Assembly: GCF_013167215.1 (NCBI RefSeq)
Contig: NZ_JABJWY010000024.1
Span: forward strand, 310,001-374,000
Length of the DNA stretch: 64,000 bases
Direction of reading: 5' to 3'
DNA from: Sphingobacterium prati
Lineage (GTDB): Bacteria > Bacteroidota > Bacteroidia > Sphingobacteriales > Sphingobacteriaceae
A program made the translations under genes and the position numbers. The notes under the pieces were generated by a model. It was not told the DNA's origin. It saw nothing but the letters and a program-made list of their open reading frames with translations, and did not search any database. Below, piece by piece: positions 61,959 through 64,000 of the stretch (positions are counted from its first letter, which is position 1; every line of letters starts with the position of its first letter).

Positions 61959-64000
61959 TTAGAAGTTTGCATTTAATCCAACACTAAAGTTCCGGGGTAT
62001 AGGTAGCAAAGGGGAATCGGGATCTTCCCCTACCTTATTTGCCTTCCATAGCAGCCCAACATTATTGGCATAGAGGTAGAGTTGTAGGTCACGTATCCCA
62101 AGCTTGTTGAAAGCTTTGTAATAAGAAATACGTATATCCTTTAGACGAACGCAACTGGCATCTTCAATCAGCGCTGTGCCATATTTGTAAAGGCTCTCGC
62201 GATTGTTGTCGAAAGGATACACCATTGCAGGTACGTTAGTCCAGGTTTCATCGCTTGTATGCTGCCAGCGCTTATCATAGTCAGACTGCATATAATTAGT
62301 CAACAATTCCGAATAATTTAGCGATCCACGTCTATATTTATGCCCTGCTTTAAAGACGATATTAAAACTGATATCAAAATCACGATAACGAAAGGTATTT
62401 ATTAAACTACCAAAGCATGTCGGCGTAGCCGAACCTGAATAGACTAAATCCACACTATTTGAACTGTTCATTATCGCACTATAATTTTGGCTTTCCAGTC
62501 CCTCTAACCTTCCTTTCGGATTGCCTTGCTCGTCCAGTCCAACATATGGGAAGCTAAATAAGGCGTATAGTGGATATCCTTCCAATGGATTGATATAATT
62601 TCCTGTTACCACATCAAAATTGGTACTCTGTCTGGCTTTATAATTTGTTATCCTGTCTTTAACCAAGCTCAGCAATGCTGTAGTTTCCCAATTAAATTTC
62701 CCAATGAGATTGCGGCTGTTGAGCGTGATATCCCAGCCTGCAGTTACCATATCTGCCGCATTACCTTTTATGGTAAGCACACCAGCTTGCGGCGCCAGCG
62801 GACTGTTTGCTATTAGATCGGTGCTACCTTTACGATAATATTCGACAGAACCCTTCAAGCGTTTTTTTAAGGTCTCGAAATCCAAACCAAAATTCCAAAC
62901 ACCGACCTTTTCCCATCGCAAAGAAGGGTTTGGCGGATTGGAAATCTTCAAATAATTATTGCCAAAGCTATTGATACCCGTACCAGCCAGTGTAGTGAGA
63001 TAGGCCGATATAGATTTGTCTAGATTACCATTATAACCATAAGAAGCCCTTAGGCGTAAAACTGGAATGGCTGATATGCCATAAAAATCTTCATGAGAAA
63101 GCTGCCATAAACCACCTAGTGACCAGAGCGGCACCCCTTTTTGGTTAGTTTTTACGCCAAATAAATTTGATTCATCCCTACGCGCACTCGCTGAGAGGGT
63201 GTAAAGGTTATTGTAAGTGTAAGATCCATTGAAATACAGTGATCGGTTACGATCTATTGTCCTGCTATTGGCAACCCGAGCAGCAATTCGTGAACTTCCA
63301 TAACCGTAATACTGTGCAAATTCTTTTGAAAAATCCATCGCATTATTAGCTGATATGCCTGTTTCAGGGTCATATCCGTAACGCCTATCGCTGGATGATT
63401 CGGTTTTATAATCCCTAATTTCAAATCCAGTCAGCGTATGGACCTGATGTTTTCCGAACTGTTTATCAAAATTTAGCTGTAGTCTTCCGGCCTTATTGAT
63501 GAATCTACTATAGTCCTGGTCTAAGATATCGCCAAATTCAATGGGCCGATTCAGCTGTCCGGTCGTTTTATCCAGTTGTGTAAATGTATTGATCAGGTTG
63601 CGTACATAGTAAGATTCGGAAAGATAATGACGCCTATTATCCTGTGTTCCTTTTTGAAACAGATAGTTAGCTGAAACATTTAACCCCGGCAAAATTTCCC
63701 CCTCAATACGATGATTCAACCGATAGTCAGTTCCATTGATCATTCGGTCTGCATTCAGCTCATTGGCAGGATAGTAAGACCAGTCCAACATTTGATCCGT
63801 ATCAATGCTTTCCACAAAACTTGTACGCAGATCTTTCACTGTGGCCAATGCATTGCCATTTTCGTCGAACATTCGCTCATAGGGATATCTTGGTGTCAGA
63901 TAAGGGGAACTTATTCCTTTCTTATTACTTTCTGTAAAGAAAATATCCGAAGAGAATATTAGTCGATCTTTCCAGATATTGAACGAATTTTTTGCTGTAA
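61959..64000 (-). CDS. SusC-family TonB-dependent receptor (5' end outside window)
   Basis: C-terminal 680 residues of a SusC-type barrel. The frame stays open to the end of the window (reading FSSDIFFTESNKKG, then PRYPYERMFDENGNA), so the Met at 63872 is internal. Barrel features include LYTLSASARRDESNLFG, SLRWEKVGVWNFGLDFETLK, GSVEYYRKGSTDLI and the final Phe (VGLNANF). The plug and signalling domains lie outside. It is the transporter partner of the SusD lipoprotein and thioredoxin encoded downstream. Confidence 0.92.
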   Translation of the reverse strand, partial: TAKNSFNIWKDRLIFSSDIFFTESNKKGISSPYLTPRYPYERMFDENGNALATVKDLRTSFVESIDTDQMLDWSYYPANELNADRMINGTDYRLNHRIEGEILPGLNVSANYLFQKGTQDNRRHYLSESYYVRNLINTFTQLDKTTGQLNRPIEFGDILDQDYSRFINKAGRLQLNFDKQFGKHQVHTLTGFEIRDYKTESSSDRRYGYDPETGISANNAMDFSKEFAQYYGYGSSRIAARVANSRTIDRNRSLYFNGSYTYNNLYTLSASARRDESNLFGVKTNQKGVPLWSLGGLWQLSHEDFYGISAIPVLRLRASYGYNGNLDKSISAYLTTLAGTGINSFGNNYLKISNPPNPSLRWEKVGVWNFGLDFETLKKRLKGSVEYYRKGSTDLIANSPLAPQAGVLTIKGNAADMVTAGWDITLNSRNLIGKFNWETTALLSLVKDRITNYKARQSTNFDVVTGNYINPLEGYPLYALFSFPYVGLDEQGNPKGRLEGLESQNYSAIMNSSNSVDLVYSGSATPTCFGSLINTFRYRDFDISFNIVFKAGHKYRRGSLNYSELLTNYMQSDYDKRWQHTSDETWTNVPAMVYPFDNNRESLYKYGTALIEDASCVRLKDIRISYYKAFNKLGIRDLQLYLYANNVGLLWKANKVGEDPDSPLLPIPRNFSVGLNANF

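Noticed and set aside
1..64000. tRNA, rRNA, CRISPR arrays or complete insertion sequences
   Set aside because: Read for cloverleaf motifs, regularly spaced repeats and transposase motifs; none was found by eye.

Overview
The window looks like a chromosomal stretch of a Bacteroidota bacterium of the Sphingobacteriaceae, most likely Sphingobacterium or a close relative. The evidence is three SusC/SusD pairs, an ECF sigma/FecR pair, start codons without strong Shine-Dalgarno sequences, promoter boxes of the Bacteroidota form TAnnTTTG, a LytTR regulator and DUF6266 proteins. No rRNA, tRNA, CRISPR array or complete insertion sequence is visible.

Bases 1-21000 hold a utilisation locus for a polyol- or uronate-containing, sulfated or phosphodiester-linked substrate. 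It has two S1 sulfatases, a glycerophosphodiester phosphodiesterase, a metallophosphoesterase, an exported endonuclease/exonuclease/phosphatase-fold enzyme, a SusC/SusD pair, a polyol permease of the RbtT/DalT type, a hexuronate-type transporter, an FAD oxidoreductase, two FGGY sugar kinases, a 2-hydroxyacid dehydrogenase and a histidine phosphatase. A DeoR-type repressor sits in the middle, and short TTAAACA-like boxes recur in the surrounding promoters.

Bases 21000-32000 are accessory genes. A short-chain dehydrogenase (SDR) and a divergent HxlR regulator share a 13-bp inverted repeat. Next comes an AraC regulon of two SDRs, an AhpD-like protein, a Bcr/CflA exporter and the AraC gene. Its three promoters all carry the same 26-bp site 32-33 bp upstream of a TAnnTTTG box. 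An amine-oxidase-like flavoprotein, an OBAP/DUF1264 lipoprotein, a 733-residue protein of unknown function and two decayed genes follow.

Bases 32700-48800 form one long operon-like run: ECF sigma factor, FecR anti-sigma, STN-bearing SusC, SusD, ABC ATPase, an ABC permease fused to a GldG-like domain, two stand-alone MutS-core ATPases and a periplasmic M16 peptidase. TonB receptor plus ABC transporter plus M16 protease recalls the Fus (ferredoxin uptake) and YddAB-PqqL systems of Proteobacteria and suggests import and cleavage of a peptide or small protein. The MutS pair is unexplained.

Bases 48800-53600 hold a small DUF6266/DUF5675/membrane-protein cassette, an upstream array of six CATCG boxes phased at 11 bp, another SDR and a Crp-like regulator. 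Bases 53600-57750 contain a compact operon: a 42-residue acidic peptide with a Cys-Trp tail, a divergent LpxL-like acyltransferase, a LytS-type sensor kinase, a LytTR response regulator and an excisionase-like HTH protein. A divergent Crp-like gene lies across an intergenic region with 20-bp-phased direct repeats. This resembles a peptide signalling or modified-peptide system and is the best candidate for something undescribed. Bases 57750-64000 hold a MauE-like membrane protein, a small exported two-cysteine protein, a TlpA-like thioredoxin and a third SusD/SusC pair cut by the window end.
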